Assembly (NCBI GenBank): GCA_003647435.1
Contig: QMMV01000088.1
Location: forward strand, 1-7,611
Reading direction: 5' to 3'
DNA: 7,611 nt
DNA from: Deltaproteobacteria bacterium
Lineage (GTDB): Bacteria; Desulfobacterota; Desulfobacteria; Desulfobacterales; C00003060
The notes beneath the pieces are model-generated. The model searched no databases, was not told where the DNA came from, and saw only the letters and a program-made list of their open reading frames with translations. The position numbers and the translations under genes are program-made. Shown one piece after another: positions 5,443 to 7,611 of this stretch. Position 1 is the first letter of the stretch. Each line of letters begins with the position of its first letter.

Positions 5443-6744
5443 TTAATCGCTTACTTCTGATTTCTGACCTCTGACTTTTGCTCGCTCCTTACTGCCTACT
5501 ATCTTGGTAACTTTCCTTACAATGTCTTCCAGGGCTACACTTTGCTGCTCCTTTGTGTCCATGTTCCTCAGCACCCCAGCCCCGGTATCTAATTCACGGT
5601 CACCGACAATGAGTACGTATGATGCGCCGAGTTTGTCCGCCCTTCGCATCTGGCTTTTGAGGCTTCGGTCGGAAAAATCCATCTCGGTGCAAATCCCTTT
5701 TGTTCTAAAATCCTGCATCCACTCGAATCCAGCCATCTGGGCTCTTCTGCCGAGGGCGGCAATGAATAGCCGTGGTCCTTTTTCAAGTGGTTCAGCATTG
5801 CCGGCCAAAACCTCCATAAGGCGATCGACGCCAATGGCAAATCCCAGCCCCGGTTGATCAGGGCCGCCCAGCTCCTTTACGAGGCGGTCGTATCGCCCCC
5901 CGCCGGCTATCGCATCCTGAGCACCCAGTGCGCTGGTGAGCACTTCGAATGTTGTCCTGGTGTAGTAGTCTAAACCTCTCATCAGACGGTGGTCTCTTTC
6001 ATAAGGTATATGAAAGCGGTCGAGAGCCGCCAGCACGGCGTCGAAGTGAGTTCGGCATGCAGTACAGAGGTAATCCAGAATCGAGGGGGCATCCGCCATT
6101 ACTTCTTTGCAGGTTGGAACCTTGCAGTCGAAGACCCGCAACGGGTTTTTCCCGCGCCTTCTCAGGCAATCTGAACATAACCGCGACGTGTGGTCTGCCA
6201 GAAAAGATCCAAGGGCCTTAGTGAAGTGCGGCCGGCAAGCAGGGCAGCCGAGGGAGTTGATATGGAGTGTGATCTCCGAGACCTCAAGCCGACGGAAAAG
6301 AGTCATTAACAGAAGGATTAACTCGGAATCCGCCCTGGGGTCATTGACGCCGAAGACCTCCGCGTTGATCTGATAAAACTGCCGGTACCTCCCCTTCTGC
6401 GGGCGCTCCCTGCGAAACATTGGACCTATCGAATACAACTTCCATACAGGATCCTTTGCGTATAACCTGTGCTGGATGTATGCCCTTACCACGGAAGCCG
6501 TCGCCTCCGGCCGGAGCGTGAGGGAATCGCCTTTGCAGTCGCAAAAGGTGTACATTTCCTTTTCCACGATGTCGGTATTGGTCCCAATGCTGCGGGCAAA
6601 GAGCTCTGTCTGCTCAAGGATGGGGGTTCGGATTTCTCTGAAACCAAAGCTGTCAAAGACCTCACGCACCACAGCTTCAACTCGCTGCCAGCGCGGAGTT
6701 TCTGCCGGCAGAATATCTTTGAATCCCCTGATAAGCTTAATCAT
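5443..6744 (-). CDS. hisS: Histidyl-tRNA synthetase
   Basis: This class IIa synthetase charges tRNA-His and acts as a cytoplasmic dimer. Its 433 residues are close to the usual 415-430, with a short extra tail. Visible elements: the N-terminal RGFKDILP (6-13), motif 1 (FGFREIRTPILEQTELFARS, 33-52), LRPEATAS (77-84), motif 2 (MFRRERPQKGRYRQFYQIN, 109-127), the histidine-specific signature RGLDYYTRTTFE (256-267) with the catalytic Arg256, GGGRYDRL (281-288), motif 3 (GLGFAIGVDRL, 299-309), and the C-terminal anticodon domain (KSQMRRADKLGASYVLIVGDR). The insertion domain carries eight cysteines: C167/C170, C190/C193, C207, C212 and C227/C230. The last residues (about GQKSEVSD) come from a tandem repeat. 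ATG 6744 is preceded by AGGA about nine bases away. It sits downstream of trkH and upstream of aspS, the common hisS-aspS order. Confidence 0.98.
   Translation of the reverse strand: MIKLIRGFKDILPAETPRWQRVEAVVREVFDSFGFREIRTPILEQTELFARSIGTNTDIVEKEMYTFCDCKGDSLTLRPEATASVVRAYIQHRLYAKDPVWKLYSIGPMFRRERPQKGRYRQFYQINAEVFGVNDPRADSELILLLMTLFRRLEVSEITLHINSLGCPACRPHFTKALGSFLADHTSRLCSDCLRRRGKNPLRVFDCKVPTCKEVMADAPSILDYLCTACRTHFDAVLAALDRFHIPYERDHRLMRGLDYYTRTTFEVLTSALGAQDAIAGGGRYDRLVKELGGPDQPGLGFAIGVDRLMEVLAGNAEPLEKGPRLFIAALGRRAQMAGFEWMQDFRTKGICTEMDFSDRSLKSQMRRADKLGASYVLIVGDRELDTGAGVLRNMDTKEQQSVALEDIVRKVTKIVGSKERAKVRGQKSEVSD
5455..5475 (-). repeat. 7-base tandem repeat overlapping the hisS 3' end
   Basis: On the minus strand three consecutive heptamers read GTCAGAG, GTCAGAA, ATCAGAA, with a degenerate fourth (GTAAGCG, 5454-5448) just before the stop. 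They encode part of the tail VRGQKSEVSD of HisRS. Because seven is not a multiple of three, repeat copy changes would shift the frame, so the stop position is a consequence of the repeat. Confidence 0.75.
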
Positions 6745-6793
6745 TGTGTCAATTCCTGCAAAACAGAAATAACTGCTCCACTTTAAATCCCTC

Positions 6794-6823
6794 TTTCTAA
6801 AGCGTGCCGGTTGTCCAAGTCAA
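6794..6823 (-). promoter_or_regulatory. Possible hisS promoter
   Basis: In the 148-base trkH-hisS gap the minus strand has TTGACT (6823-6818) and, 18 bases on, TAGAAA (6799-6794), a 5/6 and a 4/6 match to the sigma-70 boxes, about 45 bases before the hisS ATG. Placement is good but the match is modest; hisS could also be read through from trkH, since no terminator is visible between them. Confidence 0.3.
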
Positions 6824-6892
6824 TAGAAATGTATTCTGAAAATGTATGCTTAGGTTTTGTCCGTGACCTCTTGTATCGTTTCATCCAAGCGC

Positions 6893-7611
6893 TTACTTGC
6901 GCCAGAATTCTGGTACAAACAAGATGAGTATCGTATAGATTTCTAGTCGTCCCAGGAGCATACTCAGGATGAGCACCCACTTGCCCAGCACCGGGATATG
7001 GACATAGTTATCCATTGGCCCTACCATTCCCAGCCCCGGTCCGATGTTGCCGATAGTGGCCGCAGCGGCTGCAAAAGAAGTAACCACATCAACTCTCATG
7101 GCTGCAAGGAGAAAAGCACACAGAACAAAGAGACCCAGATAGAGCATGAAATATCCCCATATACTGTGCAATACTTCATTCGATACTGGCTTGCCACCCA
7201 GTTTAACCTGCGTTACTGCATGGGGGTGGATTAGATGAAATAGTTGTTTATAGGAATGCTTTAGAAGGAGCATAATACGCAGGCACTTCATCCCGCCTCC
7301 GGTGGAGCCTGCTGAAGCTCCGAGAAACATGCAAATAAAGAGGATGTTTTGGGAAAGGGAAGGCCACCTCTCGTAATCCGCCGTGCTGTATCCGGTTGTT
7401 GTAATGATCGAAATTACCTGAAAGGCCCCGTAGCGTATGGCCTCGGAAAATGTTTCGTACACTGTATGATAGATGTTGAAGGTGACGGCGAGAAAGAAAA
7501 TGGTAACCGCTCCTATGAAAAAGCGAAACTCCGAATTGCGCCAGAATGACAAAGACTCTCCCTTCAGGAACCGATAGTGGAGAGAAAAGTTAATTCCTGC
7601 AAACAGCATGA
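6893..7611 (-). CDS. trkH: TrkH/KtrB-family potassium uptake protein, C-terminal half (5' end outside window)
   Basis: The frame is open to the right window edge; about 239 of an expected 480 or so residues are visible, and the Met at 7609 is probably internal. Counting from that Met, the visible half holds a transmembrane helix (about 30-48), a third pore loop with the filter TTTGYST (91-97), a helix followed by GASAGSTGGGMKCLRI, another helix (YFMLYLGLFVLCAFLLA), the fourth pore loop with ATIGNIGPG, and the family-typical end LGRLEIYTILILFVPEFWRK. The filter glycines in loops 3 and 4 are intact. TrkH is the inner-membrane channel-like subunit for K+ uptake and is gated by a cytoplasmic TrkA NAD-binding subunit, which in this type of genome is often encoded next door, possibly upstream beyond the edge; no trkA follows here, as the next gene is hisS. 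The C-terminal end favours TrkH over KtrB. Confidence 0.94.
   Translation of the reverse strand, partial: MLFAGINFSLHYRFLKGESLSFWRNSEFRFFIGAVTIFFLAVTFNIYHTVYETFSEAIRYGAFQVISIITTTGYSTADYERWPSLSQNILFICMFLGASAGSTGGGMKCLRIMLLLKHSYKQLFHLIHPHAVTQVKLGGKPVSNEVLHSIWGYFMLYLGLFVLCAFLLAAMRVDVVTSFAAAAATIGNIGPGLGMVGPMDNYVHIPVLGKWVLILSMLLGRLEIYTILILFVPEFWRK

Noticed and set aside
6747..6752. TTGACA directly upstream of hisS
   Set aside because: It lies only three to eight bases before the ATG, where it cannot serve as a -35 box for this gene.
6783..6980. 65-codon minus-strand frame overlapping the trkH end and trkH-hisS gap
   Set aside because: Its first third is the trkH end in another frame; the remainder contains the putative hisS promoter and no known motif.

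Overview
The window reads as ordinary chromosomal DNA of an anaerobic bacterium, most likely a member of the Desulfobacterota (the former Deltaproteobacteria, sulfate-reducer or syntroph type). This is an inference from gene content: an FdhE-type formate dehydrogenase maturation factor next to moaA, a hisS-aspS pair, and an AspRS carrying the residues linked to relaxed tRNA specificity. Intergenic spaces full of short iterated motifs and decayed palindromes fit that group. No phage, plasmid, CRISPR, rRNA, tRNA or intact transposase gene is visible.

Layout. Positions 1-1989 are read on the plus strand: the C-terminal part of fdhE (cut by the window edge), then moaA overlapping it by 10 bases, then, after a 117-base gap holding a REP-like palindrome, queD. 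From 2024 to the end everything is on the minus strand. In transcription order (right to left) these are the C-terminal half of a TrkH-type potassium transporter (cut by the right edge), hisS, aspS and a small exported rhodanese-domain protein. The rhodanese gene ends in a clear intrinsic terminator (2024-2060) that faces queD, so the two blocks converge near 2000-2080.

Function. fdhE and moaA fit together: formate dehydrogenases need a molybdenum or tungsten pterin cofactor, MoaA starts its synthesis from GTP, and FdhE acts in maturation of the enzyme. queD also makes a GTP-derived pterin, but for queuosine in tRNA. hisS and aspS are housekeeping tRNA-charging genes. The AspRS has His and Gly at the positions that in Pseudomonas aeruginosa AspRS allow charging of tRNA-Asn, so Asn-tRNA-Asn may be made here through GatCAB.

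The parts least like textbook sequence lie between genes. The 587-base hisS-aspS gap holds an imperfect palindrome of about 356 bases (4936-5291) centred near 5116, with an apparently symmetric decayed structure. The hisS stop codon sits at the edge of a 7-base tandem repeat that appears to have supplied the last residues of the protein. The 5' leader of the rhodanese gene carries two very strong Shine-Dalgarno sequences. The upstream one has no ATG but stands before a CTG that opens a 31-codon frame ending in an ATGA overlap with the rhodanese start. I did not find a convincing new multi-gene system; these intergenic structures are the best candidates for a second look.
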